Shown: one piece after another, positions 29,901 through 40,907 of the stretch
How the letters are laid out: each line of letters starts with the position of its first letter
Position numbering within the stretch: the first letter of the stretch is position 1
Assembly (NCBI RefSeq): GCF_032362555.1
Contig: NC_083510.1
Span: 5,669,501-5,733,500, forward strand
Length of the DNA: 64,000 nt
DNA from: Amyelois transitella
Taxonomy: Eukaryota > Arthropoda > Insecta > Lepidoptera > Pyralidae
Direction: 5' to 3'
Translations under genes and position numbers: made by a program
The notes under the pieces: generated by a model
What the model saw: the letters and a program-made list of their open reading frames with translations, nothing else
Database searches by the model: none
Told to the model about the DNA's origin: nothing

Positions 29901-32900
29901 GATCGCCGGCGGTCGCGGTCACGGTCCCGCTCACGACGTCGTTCCCGTGAGCGGCGCCGCTCGCGGTCACGATCGCGTGATCGCTCCAACGAAAGGAAGT
30001 GAGTTGAGGGAAATTTGTTTTGTTTACCTACTTTTGATAGTAACTATTGTGGTACTAACAGCCTCACCACGAACACTGTACAACCTGTTAGGTGTAGAAA
30101 AACTAAATTTGGGTCTTCTTCCTCCTGGTGTTACACCCGGTTCCACCCTCACCTCTATAGAAGAACCCGGATTCAGCCTGTGACCATCGTCCTGGATTGG
30201 GTGAGTCAGGTTTTTTCCCAAAGCGACTCCTATCTGACCTCCACGACCTATGTCAGGGAACGCAACGCATGTTATATCCTGGTTACTTATTCAGTTGCTT
30301 AAATGTGCAGGTTTTCTCACGATGTTTTCCCTCTTTTCCCTCTCCATCCGTAGCACTCAATGTAATGTTTATAACCCAAAAGAGTTTTTGTACATAGCTG
30401 AGGTACCATTTGCACCTAGCACTCTAGGAAATTACGCTTTTTATTCAGTAACCTTCACGGTTCGATCACCGACACTTAAAGTAATATGATTTCACTATTA
30501 TATCTGATTATATTTACTATTGGAGGCATCGCAACGGTGGCAGCCCGCGGCGTTCGCGCCGCCGCAGCCGGGACAAGAGCAGTCCGGCCAAGCCGCACGT
30601 CGACGAAATCAAGCTACCTGAACCTAAAGGTAATCTTATTTATTCAGTTTCATTTAATGTTAGCATAGTATCAATAACATACTGTTTTTTAACATTGTGC
30701 GGGAAGTAGAAGGAATTAAGATGTTGTTTTGTGATACATTTTATCAAACAGTATTATATATTATTGGTTGAATGTTGATCTAATAAAGAACAGTTCCAAT
30801 AGATTTATATTAAAGCTAAACTTTTAACTGGACGGTGTATTAAACAGAAAACGGCAAGTCTCCTGAGAAAAATGAAGTTGAAGAGGTGAAAGAAGAAGTG
30901 AACCACAACACCACGACTGAGTCCAACAAGGAGGAAGAAAAAGTGGAGGAGAAAACCGAAAATGAGGGGCAAAAGTCTAGATCTGCGTCCCCTGAAAAGT
31001 AAGACTTAGTTTATATGTATTTATAATTTTTTTATATCAGTTTAATGTGCCTATGGTCATATTACAAGGAACTAATCCCTGCCGTACATTGGCATCAACA
31101 ATTGACAAAATTTTGCTTCAAATTTATTCAGTGGGATCATCTTGGTCTGGGGAATTAGAATGGAGTTCTTATCTTTTATTTTACTTACTTAAATTAATTT
31201 ACTTAGTTAATAAAAGTGTTCAAAAAGTTATATTTTAACAAAGTTGTATCAACAGGTTGGATAACGAGAAACCTGCAGAGGAGAAGGCGGTGGAGAAGAG
31301 GCGTTCGTCCAGCGAGCGTCGCTCATCTTCTGCTTCATCACGTAAGTTTGGATTTTTGTTGATTTCCAGAAATTTTTTAGAGCTTGCCACAGTTTTCGGG
31401 TTTTGCTGACAGGATTCAGGATTAATATCGCGCAAGATAATGTGTGTTCCAATGGTGAAAAAACTGAAGACGTTACATAACAGACTAAGGTGGCAAGAGT
31501 GATTTCGGAAAGTGGTTCCCAGGCCCCAAAACATAGTTGCAGAGGGAGCAATTAAAAATATGCAAGGGATGAGAGAAATTGCTACCGAATTGCTAAATCG
31601 CGCAAACGAGAAATTATACATAATTTTACAATAGATGAGACCAGATTTTCCTCCATAATCGGATCACAGGATAATGCTTTTCTCTAAGTTTTTTACAAAC
31701 AACACTTGTGAAGTCAGATCCAATAAGCAGTTTTATTCATTCATTTAAGTTGTCAAATGTTTGGCGCTATGCTAATGTTTTTTTTTACACTGGCAGGTGG
31801 GAGTGCTAAGAAAAGGACGTCATCACACAAGAAGCGCCAGTATCGTTCCAATCGAGATTCGTCCACTAGTGTCAGTCCTAGGCGCAGCTCTCGCAGAGAA
31901 AGGTAACTTCTTATATTATCGTTGATAACTAAGGAGTCTCATTTAACACTTAGTGGCACATTGTACAAATTGAGTAGGTGTCTATAAAGTACAGATGCTT
32001 TTATGATTACCGATCTTTATAAGAGAAAGGAAACGTATGAAGAAACATTAAGCAATAATCAGATACTCTAAGCGTTAGTCCCGTTTTTGTTCTCCTTGAG
32101 GCGTCTACGGTTCGCCTGGTGTCGTGATCCAGTTCGCGTAGTACGCGCGAAAAACTATTATCGGTGTCTCGTTTCACGTCATAATAAAAATAGAAACAGC
32201 GATGGTTTTTCGCGCGATTAAAACGGCGTCGCGCGTTCTTCGCTATGGGGGCTTAGTGGCTAAGTCAGATAATTCAATTACACAAGATTCGCGTTTGATC
32301 TCTCCAGTTCTGATAGGTAATTTTATTCAGTGGAGTATATTATAGAATGAAACAATTAAACAAGTGCATAAGGTCGACTTATCCTAATAGAGTCGAAAAC
32401 AATTTATTTTTCATTTTAAATGTGTAGGATTCCTCTAAATGTTTTCTCCCAATAAAAGGTAGAGCATAAGTAAATGTTGTATTTATTGATTACCCAGGAG
32501 TAAGTCTCGTCGTCGTAGCAGCCGTCGTCGGTCTTTGGATCGCCGTGAGCGAGAAAGGGAGAGGGAGCGGGAACGCGAGCGAGAGCGAGATAGGGAGAGG
32601 GAACGGCGACGAAGGGAAAGGGAGCGCCGCGAGAGGTAATTGTTGTTACATCCTTCTTTCTCTTGGCCATAGTTCTGGTTGCATCCTTACCCCCCTCTAG
32701 CAGAGCCCGGGGTACGCCCTTGACCATGGATCCTAGATTGGGTGAGTCAGGTTTTTACATGAAGTGACCCCCTTTCCTCTGCAATCTTTGCAGGGGAACC
32801 TAATTCGGTATTGGATCATGGTTACACATCCTTGCATATTGTAGTCTATTGTGCTGAATTTTATATACTAATTTTATCTACTCTTCTTCATTTATATACG

Positions 32901-35768
32901 CAGTGTTTATATATCAAATGATAATATTTGTAGATCGCGCGAACGTCGCCGATCGCTGGAAAGGCGCAGGAGATCGCGGTCTCGCTCTCGACGACGTTCG
33001 AGGTAATTATTTTGATTTTTGTTAGATTTTATTTCGACCATATAACCTGTTTATATATGAAAGGAAAAAGTGCCTCACTTATTTGTCAAACAATAGCCAG
33101 TTAGATGGCTCTTAAATAGTATATATAAAGATAAAAGCCAGTAACATACATGACGGTGTCACGCCAACTACGAAATGTAATAACCAACTACTTGGAAAAA
33201 ACTTCTGCTTTTCCTTATTAAATTTCCAATGAGACTGAAAAAAAAAACGTCAAGATCTCTAGCTGATCAATTTTGAATAATTACTTTTTTTTCTTAGGTG
33301 ATTGGCTACCAATCTGACAATATTTGAATCACAATGCCATCCAGTTGTATATGGGTTCAGTCTTTTTTAAATGATTGATTCTGTCTATCCTTGAAGAGAT
33401 GAAGAAGTGATATATGTATATCTTACAATGATGTATAATTTATGTAGAATTGTATTGGTTTAGATCTCGCGAGCGCATCCGCCGATCCCGCTCTCGGCGT
33501 CGCTCGCGTTCGCGTCGCCGCTCGGGGCGCCTCTCGCGCGACCGCCGCCTCTCACGCGATCGCCGCTCCAGGGATAGACGATCAAGGGATAGGTCCAGGT
33601 AAAGATCGGTTTAGTTTTCTACACTCAAATTGTTCTTTTTTTTATTGACCATGAACGGGCCGGAAGGTTGACAGAGAGACGTGTGGTGGTGTGGTGGTGC
33701 TCCCATTTTCTTCCAAGATTCTTCAACCAACCAACTTTTTCAAAAGTCAATTTTTCAATAATGTCTTTAATGTAGATATAATCATCTATATAGGCAAAGG
33801 AAGTTAAAATTGAAGGAGTAAATCAAGACAAAGATACCCTTATAAAATCTGGGATGTTATGATGAAATCAGGTCATGAGTACCTATAAACCCACAAACTT
33901 GCATAAAAATAAGTATGCAGGAATTGGGGCAAGTGAGAATATGTAGTTTCTGCCTTCCCCTCCGGAAAAGAGGCTCGATGAATGTATGTATGTAATAATT
34001 GTAAAATTGTTTCTTATTTGACAGGGATAGGAAGTCCAAAGACAGAGTTACAAAGGATACACGGTCGCGCGATAGGAAATCACGCGACAAGAGGTCCAGC
34101 GACATCATCAAGGAACGTTTGGAGAAGTCTGTGTCCATACCTAGGAAAGGTTTGTACCATTTATCATAAAAATAATAAAGTTCAAGTTATACCTAGTAAC
34201 ACAAGTCTCGAACTTGCTTCGAAACTAACTCAATCTGCGTCATTTGTCCCATGTATATTTATATTTATTTATTATTTAATGCCTCCACAAATAAATAGAT
34301 TAATTGCAGTTCTTCCATGTGCATAAATTTTTTGATTTGGATATTGGTCAATAATAGTCATATTTAATTGAAATGAATTTCTCTGCTCACAGAAATGGAG
34401 AAACTAAAGAAAAAATCGTTGGATCGTGAACGCGTTTCAATATCAAGGGAAATTTCGAAAGATAGAGTTATTTCCAGCTCAAGCAGAGAATCTTCTGTAA
34501 CACGCGACAAATCAGCATCACAAAACGAAAGCAAGGTGAAGGCGTCTCATTCGTCTGACGAAGATGAAAAGGAAGATTTTATAACTATTCCTACTTTACG
34601 CGAATATTCGAAGAGTCTTTCTCGTACCCCATCGCCATTCCTAAGGAAACATGAGATTGAAAATAATAAAAAAGCGGATAGGTCTGGTGATGATGCTTCT
34701 GGAAAAGATGGACATGTTGAAGAAAATAAAACTAGAGAAAAAGATCCCAAAAAAGGAAAACGTAAACATCAGACCGAATCAGAAAGCGAAAGTAGTGAGG
34801 AAGTTGCTAAATCCAAGAGTAAAGCTAAGCTTAAGCGTAAAGAGAAAGCAACTTCGAAAAGAAGTAAGAAGACCAAAAAAGAGAGTTCTTCCAGTGATAG
34901 CGAATCTGAGGAATCTTCATCAAGCGATTCTGAGGAAGATAGAAAAAAGAAGAGCAAAAAGACATCTAAGAAAAAATTGGCAAAGAAATCCAGGAAAAAG
35001 AGGGCTCGTTCCTCTAGCTCAGATTCTAGCTCAGAGGAGGATGTTAAACATAAAAGTTCAAAGTCTAAACAAAAGAACATTCCAGAGGAATCTGACAACG
35101 ATAAAAAGTCTAAAAAACGTAAAGATGTTAGCGTGGAGCGCTCTAGATCAGAAAAATCGGAAGCAAAGCAGGCCAAATCCAAAAAAGTTGAATCTGAAGA
35201 TTCTCATGATGAAAGTTCAGAAAGTGATGAAAAATCTAATAAAAAGAAATCTGTCAAACGGGATTCTTCTAGTTCTGAAAAGGATGTCAAACGTAGTAAG
35301 AAACTGGACGCTACTAAAGAAAAATTGATTTCACCTGAAACAGGAAAGTCAAAGAAAGGGGATGAAAAAACGGTAAAAGCCAAACACACCGAAGAAGTTA
35401 AAACAAAGTCTAAAGATGAAAGTGAGAAGAGGGGGAAAAAACGCGAAAAAGACGAGTCATCCTCTGAGAGTGATCAAGTTTCTAAAAAGAAACCAAGAAA
35501 AAAGGTTTCAGAGTCGGAGTCTGAATCCGACAGTGATGAGCCTAAAAAATCTAAAAAGAACAAGAAGCACAAGAAACACTCCAAGAAGCATAAGAAACAC
35601 AAAAAACATAAGAAGGCTTCAAAAAAGAAGGACGATTCATCCGACAGTGATGAAGCTGAGGAAGAAGAGGAAGAGGGTAAAGTAAACAATGAGGATTTGG
35701 AGAAAAAATTGCGTGAAAGAGCATTGAAGTCAATGAAGAAACAGACCAGTGCCTCTGGTTCAGATTAG
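26994..35768 (+). CDS. SRRM1: SRRM1 / SRm160 splicing coactivator (PWI and RS domains), complete
   Basis: Nuclear matrix splicing coactivator that bridges SR proteins and snRNPs through its RS region. Fourteen exons: 26994-27008, 27501-27590, 28186-28308, 29281-29451, 29877-29998, 30526-30629, 30848-30998, 31256-31341, 31797-31902, 32498-32635, 32934-33002, 33464-33598, 34025-34149, 34393-35768. Together they encode 936 aa. The first exon is only five codons (MMMYT), followed by GTSTDQDTRFSDKEKKLMKQ as in insect SRm160. The PWI domain spans about residues 28-130: KPWITQKITEILKMEDDVV and INLTGFLNGKNARLFMGEL. Residues from about 135 are Arg/Ser-rich (RSRSRSRSRRRSRE, long ERER runs). The last exon is a Lys/Ser/Glu-rich acidic-basic tail of about 458 codons ending SASGSD. 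All splice phases agree. Most RS exons end in a split AG|G or AG|A arginine codon (phase 2), a likely sign of exon duplication. Confidence 0.96.
27885..28110 (-). repeat. Dispersed repeat family C in SRRM1 intron 2
   Basis: Reverse complement of the family at 44817-45080: shares TATAAAGCTGA, the AATTGGCCATTTATGGAGGAAG-like block and the GGCTATATAACATCACG block. This family begins CTGTGCCCGCGACTTCGTCC in the other copies. Confidence 0.65.
28709..29114. repeat. Inverted-repeat-bounded segment in SRRM1 intron 3
   Basis: GAAAGCCGTTAAGAG at 28709-28723 is the exact reverse complement of 29100-29114. A second inverted pair, GTAGGGAAG and CTTCCCTAC, lies inside. The interior is GC-rich relative to the intron and has no coding frame I can support. 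It may be a MITE-like element. Confidence 0.5.
30105..30352 (+). repeat. Dispersed repeat family B in SRRM1 intron 5
   Basis: Shares the blocks GGATTGGGTGAGTCAGG, CGACTCCTATCTGACCTCC and TGCAGGTTTTCTCACGATG with 45835-46068 and, reversed, 47620-47850. This family recurs at least five times in the window. Confidence 0.65.
32144..32216. repeat. Inverted repeat in SRRM1 intron 9
   Basis: CGCGCGAAAAAC at 32144-32155 is the reverse complement of 32205-32216. The segment is richer in CpG than the surrounding intron. Confidence 0.5.
32650..32840 (+). repeat. Dispersed repeat family B in SRRM1 intron 10
   Basis: Contains GATTGGGTGAGTCAGG, the ACATGAAGTGACCCC block and the TGCAGGGGAACC block, in the order seen in the other family B copies. 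Confidence 0.6.
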
Positions 35769-35900
35769 CATTAAGATTTTGTTTGGTAGCACCCTGAATT
35801 CCTATGGTTTGGACTAAAACATAGGTTTTAATTTTTTTAAATATTTTCAATTACCATAAGAATGTATGAATTAAGATAACGTGTATGTCACCATGTTAGA

Positions 35901-35906
35901 AATAAA
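35901..35906 (+). promoter_or_regulatory. Poly(A) signal for SRRM1
   Basis: AATAAA 133 nt after the SRRM1 stop codon. The minus-strand AATAAA of the next gene lies only about 23 nt further on, so the two transcripts end tail-to-tail. Confidence 0.75.
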
Positions 35907-35928
35907 GTTTTAAAAAGGAATAATATTT

Positions 35929-35934
35929 TTTATT
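35929..35934 (-). promoter_or_regulatory. Poly(A) signal for the Gly/Tyr-rich protein gene
   Basis: TTTATT on the plus strand is AATAAA on the minus strand, 127 nt after the stop codon at 36061. Confidence 0.7.
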
Positions 35935-36060
35935 GATAAACAAAAGTTAACATTTGTAACAAAGTTTTAAAATATATTAAGTTACCTAACTTTGGGAAAT
36001 TACTTTGGTTATCTTACACAGTAAAGCAGTAAAAAATAATTATTATTGACAATGTGTTCC

Positions 36061-36838
36061 TTATCTTCTTGAGTAACCTCTATATCCTGTGACTAAACTA
36101 GGAGTAACACCACTGTTATAGATATTACCGGTTCTTTTGTTATAATATCCATAGCCCAGATGATATGCGCCTTGGTTATATGGGCTATTGTATCCATAAT
36201 AAGACACTAGTCCACCGTTTCCTCCATAGCCACCATATCCGCCATTTCCGGCAACATTACTTAGGCCATAGCCGCCGTATCTTTTGTAACCGTTGTAGTC
36301 ATTGTAGCCGCCGTTGATCCCAGAATATCCGCCTGAGATCCCGGCGTATCCACCTTGGTTCCCGGCGTATCCGCCGTAGCCAGAGTTTCCAGCGTATCCG
36401 CCATAGCCAGAGTTCCCGGCGTAACCGCCATATCCAGAGTTCCCGGCGTATCCGTTGTAGCCGTACGCGTTGTCATATCCACCGTACCCCCCATAGTATG
36501 AATTGTAGTTGTTATATTTGTCATCTAAAGTGCCGTAGCCCGTAACTCCGTAACCACTATAGCTGCTTGCACTAGGGTAACCGCCCCAATCCGAATAACC
36601 GCGAACATCTGAAGTAAGAAAATGACAAACATCAGAACAAGATTCAATTGAGAAACTAAGATTATGATTCTACATAACTAAAATACTTACACGAGCTACT
36701 AGCGTCAGTAACTAAATCATCTTTTTGTTGATCTACTTGTTTAGGAATCAAGGCCTTTTCTAGATCCGAGGTTTCACTTGGAGCTGCACAGGCATAGCCA
36801 GCTGCTGCCACCAAAACAGTAAATATTCTTAAAGCCAT
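36061..36838 (-). CDS. Secreted Gly/Tyr-rich (GYG) cuticle-like protein
   Basis: Two coding exons, 36691-36838 and 36061-36608, are joined in phase 1 and give 231 aa. The start MALRIFTVLVAAAGYACAAP is a signal peptide with a hydrophobic core. It is followed by an acidic/basic linker (about residues 20-50) and then a Gly/Tyr-rich body. The body contains four near-perfect YAGNSGYGG-type repeats (the last ends GNQ) and later GGYGGYGGNGG. Such GYG-rich secreted proteins are usually structural components of cuticle, eggshell or silk; I do not recognise a specific family and no chitin-binding domain is present. The ATG sits two bases after a good acceptor (TTGTTGACAG), so a non-coding first exon probably lies upstream (right). 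It is convergent with SRRM1. Confidence 0.85.
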
Positions 36839-38123
36839 TGCTGTCAACAAAAATATATATCTATTATAAACCTATATCAAAGTTTTCACACGTTAAATGG
36901 TCAACATCACGAAACATCCCGTCTATCCCCTTCTAGTCGCATTCTATGAAAAAGGGTGAATAATATTTTGAAAACTATCCCAAGTATGGGTAAATGCAAG
37001 TTGGTTTGTTTGTTACCTCTTCATAGATAAACCGCTGAACCGATCTCCATGAACAAGTAATATAAGAAAAAGAGAGAGAATATTAAAAATCAGTCAAGAC
37101 TCCGCGTAAGAATAAAAATGTTTTTTTGTTTGTATTATGTTTGCGCGAATAAAGCGCCACCTTCATGCGTGAATTTAGCGCCAGCTGCAAAAGAATGCAG
37201 GTTTTTAATTATGTCCATATTGGGGTAGCCCAGTTGGGGCAGAGTCGAATAATCAAAGTAGAAATTTATTGTTTTAATATGGAAATATATAAAGGAGGAA
37301 TATAAGCAAGGGCAAACCACATTTCCGAATTGATACCTAATTATCTTTTAGTAATATTAATAGTAAGTAGATGGGAACTTTTAACATAAACTTTGAATTT
37401 TTTGTTATGCAAATGGAGGAGCGATTCAGTCAGTTTACTATTGTAGTATAACTTATTGAGTTATCTAATTAAAATTTAATCTGGAGGGCCGTGGCTTGTG
37501 TGGTCTAATGAAATTCTTGGAACACGTTCATAATTAATTTAGTAATTTACGCGAAGGTAAATTGTACTACTAACTTTGGAGTAGGTTCACACTTCCCAGA
37601 CTTGCGTGACCCTCAAATGAATAAATGGTAGTTTGTAAGACCATTCTCACGCTTAGGTTTTGACCCATGAACGTTGTGTGCTTAGCAAATCATTATCATA
37701 GTTCAAGTACAGACTACCATAGAAGTGGCATTACGTCCCGCCTTCGTGAATCCCTTATTAGTTTTAGTTAATAGCATTTCAGACTTAATTATGACGAGGA
37801 AAATGTTAATGTAAGGTTTCCAGATTCCAGAAGAAGAAAAATAATTCAATAAAAATGAAATCGTTTATAAATTTAATTTATGCAAAACTAATGCCATCTT
37901 TATCTTTTTTGTTAAATTGGTTTTCCTGCGTATTAATTATTGCGTGACACTAATTTTGTTAAAACTAAACAAAAATACACTCATTATTTGTTTAGTGTTC
38001 CAGCTTGAAAATTTCTACATAGATACATAGGTATATACATTTTTAAAATAGCAGTATAGATCTGCTGGCGCAAGAGGCGTCCAAAATGGCATAGTGAGTG
38101 GTTGCTGAAATTATAGGATTTTG
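36839..38123. other. Upstream region of the GYG gene, no gene seen
   Basis: AT-rich DNA that should contain the non-coding first exon and promoter of the minus-strand GYG gene. I could not place them. Short frames here have no recognisable content. Confidence 0.4.
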
Positions 38124-38368
38124 TTAGGGCCCTTACGCACTAGCGGCTAACCGCGGGGGCGGCTAACCGCGCGGCTAGCCGCTTTTCCAGTTTAATATGC
38201 AACCGCTTATGATCGTACGCACTAAACCGCCACAAAATTTCAACCGCGGCGGTTGAATGGAGGGCCGCGGCCCGCTTCGCGGCTAGCCGCCATCTTGTGT
38301 ATACGCACTGGCGGTTAGTTTGCGGCGAGCCGCCGGTGAAGTATGCACGTGTTTTGAGTTGCGCAGCC

Positions 38369-40351
38369 ATGAACTTCGACACAGAGAAATTCATTGTTGA
38401 AATTCAACAACGAGAAGCTATTTGGAATTGTGAAGGAGCAGTTTATAAGAATAGAGATTTAAAACGGAAACAGTGGGAAGAATTAGTAGATATTTTTGGA
38501 AAAGAAGAGATGACAACAGAGGCAAAAAAAAGTCTTGGTAAGTATTTATTATTATTGTTACATATTTTTAAACGAAACTAAACATACTTTAAACATCTTA
38601 GAACATAATAAATAGGTCTATTTTCAGTTAAATCATATTTCTTTGCCATTCTAATTTCCCATCAGTCATAAAATATTCGGCAAACAATTCTCTGTATCTC
38701 AACGCAGTTTTATTGTTCCTTCTTAACCCTTCCTGTGTTACATTTTCTGGCAAAGGGCAACTGAGTGAGTCGTCGAAACAATAGCCATCTCGATCTCTTA
38801 CAAAATTATGTAAGACACAAGTAGCTTTTATGATATCTTTTGCTAGAGTGAATTGAACATTTAGAGGTCTATGAAATATACGCCACTTGTTTGCATAAAT
38901 TCCAAAACTGCATTCTACATATCTTCTTGCTCTAGAAAGCCTGTAATTGAACGTTCTTTTGGTTTCATCCAAATCTTTTTTTGCGTATGGGCGCATTAAA
39001 TTCGTAGATAACGCAAATGCCTCGTCGCCTACAAATACGTATGGGATACATGTCTCGCTGCTTTGTGAAATCGGTTGTGGCTCTGGAATATCCAATTGGT
39101 TTTTTTGCATTTTTTCATAGAAAACCGAATTTTGAAATATTGACGAGTCACTGAATTTACCAAAAGCTCCAATATCAACCATAACAAATTTATAATTACT
39201 GTCGCATATTGCTAATAAAACCAAAGAGAAAAAACTTTTATAAGTAATTAAAACACATCGAGCCACTGTTATTAGGTGCAATGCATCGTATGTGCTTGCC
39301 GTCAACAGCACCTAAGCAGTTAGGAAAATTTGCTCTTTGAAAAAAATCATTGGCAATTTTTTTCCAAGCGTCTTTGTTTGGTTCAGGCAAACAAATATCT
39401 TTCAGACAAAACCAAATTGCAAAACAAACTTCTCGTACGATTTCTGCTACAGTGCTTACTCCAATTTTGAATGTATAATGTAGTTCCGTGAATGTACAAC
39501 CTGTTGCAAAATATCTGAAACAAACATTTTATTATTATTACATGTTTTATTGAATTCAATGACCTATGTATATTCTTTATTGCACATGTCACACGAATTA
39601 CAACAAATCTATTACTTTATGACTAAATCATTAACTTGTTTGTTGTATTGTTCTAGGAAAAGAATTACAAAAGAAATGGAAGAACATTAGGGATAATTTC
39701 GTGAAAGCTCTAAAGGACAATGTTACCAGGAGTGGGTCAGCGGCTAAGAAAAAGACTCAATACATATTTTACAATAATTTAATGTTTTTGAAGGACACAG
39801 TATCTATCAATGAAACTGATTCAAGCATGCAAAGGCAAGAAAATGAAAGAAATGAAACAGAAAACGTAGCTGACCCAGTCGTAGTACCACCGCCAAAACG
39901 AAAAAAAAAGAAAAATAAAGAAGATGATATAGGAGTTGAATTGATTAACGTCTTAAATAAGAATGTAGAGTTGAAAAAGGCGGAAGAAGATGAAGATAGA
40001 CTTTTCTTTTTGTCGTTGGTTAGTGAAATAAAAAAAGTGCCTGAACATATACGCCTACGTACAAAATCTCAAATAATGCAAGTCATTACTGAAGCCCAAA
40101 CGTCTGGATACAACTACTGTAACTCTACTTGGGATTACGTACGACCATTCTACAACCAAGGGCCATCCCAAGGATATCAGACACCATCATTTGCTAGAAA
40201 TAATAACCCACCACCACCGCCCTCAGTTCCACCTACACACCGTGGAACATGTAATCAAGAACAATCTGTAATGTCTCCTGAATCAACATATTCACAGATA
40301 TCTCAAGAATCTGATTATCTAGATCTTTTTAATGATAATAATTCTCAGTAA
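38369..40351 (+). CDS. Harbinger accessory protein with MADF and BESS-like domains
   Basis: Exons 38369-38537 and 39657-40351 are joined in phase 1 (CTTG|GTAAGT ... TTCTAG|GA) and give 287 aa. Residues about 5-90 form a MADF domain: FIVEIQQREAIWNCEGAVYK, then KRKQWEELVDIF and, after the junction, LQKKWKNIRDNFVKALK. A basic stretch PPKRKKKKNK is a probable nuclear signal. Residues about 200-230 (DRLFFLSLVSEIKKVP) resemble a BESS motif. The C-terminus is Pro-rich. In this superfamily the second protein helps carry the transposase to the nucleus and to the ends. The frame is intact, unlike the transposase on the other strand. Confidence 0.87.
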
Positions 40352-40747
40352 TAGTTATAGTTTACTACTTTTTTTATTCAATTATAAACCCACATTGCGA
40401 TTAAAATTAAAACATAATAACTACTAAAACTTTTTTTATTTTTATCATACTTACCTTAATGTTATTACTAATTTCTCTTCGGGTTGGATACAATCACGAA
40501 ATTTAGTATCTTGTCCTTTGATGGTGTCATATAAAACTGTTAGTAGTTCTTCAAATGACGAAACACTCATTCTAACATAGCCGAAAAATTTATCTTGGTG
40601 CTTCTTCAGTTCTTGAAAACAACTTGCGAACTGGCCGAATTCGTTGCGTGTTTCTAGTAAAGGATGAATCCAGTATCTTTTTTTATATTTCTTTCGTTGT
40701 TTTCGGGAGTAAAAATAAATAACACAAGCTATCTCGACGGCGTCCAT
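38628..40747 (-). pseudogene. Harbinger DDE transposase, disrupted by a small frameshift
   Basis: Exon 1 is 40455-40747 (MDAVEIACVIYFYSRKQRKK...) and exon 2 is 38628-39514, with a GT-AG intron. The first catalytic Asp is in GAVDGKHIRC, the second in GKFSDSSIF and the third residue Glu in FVGDEAFAL, so the triad is complete (DDE_Tnp_4/HARBI1 type). Near 39238-39250, between the FNY and KSFFSLVLLA blocks, four extra bases, probably a duplication of a TTA-rich stretch, shift the frame and bring a TAA. Without them the product would be about 390 aa, a normal size. A sequence error at this spot would make it active, so pseudogene status rests on four bases. Confidence 0.85.
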
Positions 40748-40907
40748 TTTATTTATGGGCCACGCGCCTTCGAGCGGTCCAACCGCTTAACGCGGTTTCA
40801 TCGCGGCTGACCGCTATGGCGGCCAACCGCGAAGAAACCGCGTTAAGCGGTTGGACCGCTCGAGTCTAACCGCCTAGCGGCCAACCGCTAGTGCGTTAGG
40901 GCCCTTA

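Larger units (their letters stand above)
38127..40904. mobile_element. PIF/Harbinger DNA transposon, full length
   Basis: A 2778-bp element flanked by the 3-bp duplication TTA (38124-38126 and 40905-40907), the signature target of PIF/Harbinger. Its ends are 20-bp inverted repeats, GGGCCCTTACGCACTAGCGG and the right end with one difference. The subterminal DNA on both sides is packed with short AACCGC/GCGGTT motifs. It carries the two genes usual for the superfamily: a DDE transposase (minus strand) and a MADF/Myb-like DNA-binding protein (plus strand). Confidence 0.93.

Noticed and set aside
29947-30183. Plus-strand frame of 78 codons at SRRM1 exon 5
   Set aside because: Wrong frame of the RS exon continuing into the intron and a family B repeat.
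31235-31621. Minus-strand 128-aa frame in an SRRM1 intron
   Set aside because: No recognisable domain, it overlaps SRRM1 exon 8 antisense, and nothing indicates a promoter or splicing.
34651-35328. Plus-strand 225-aa Lys/Arg-rich protein
   Set aside because: Shadow frame of the low-complexity last exon of SRRM1, which has the in-phase frame with the upstream exons.
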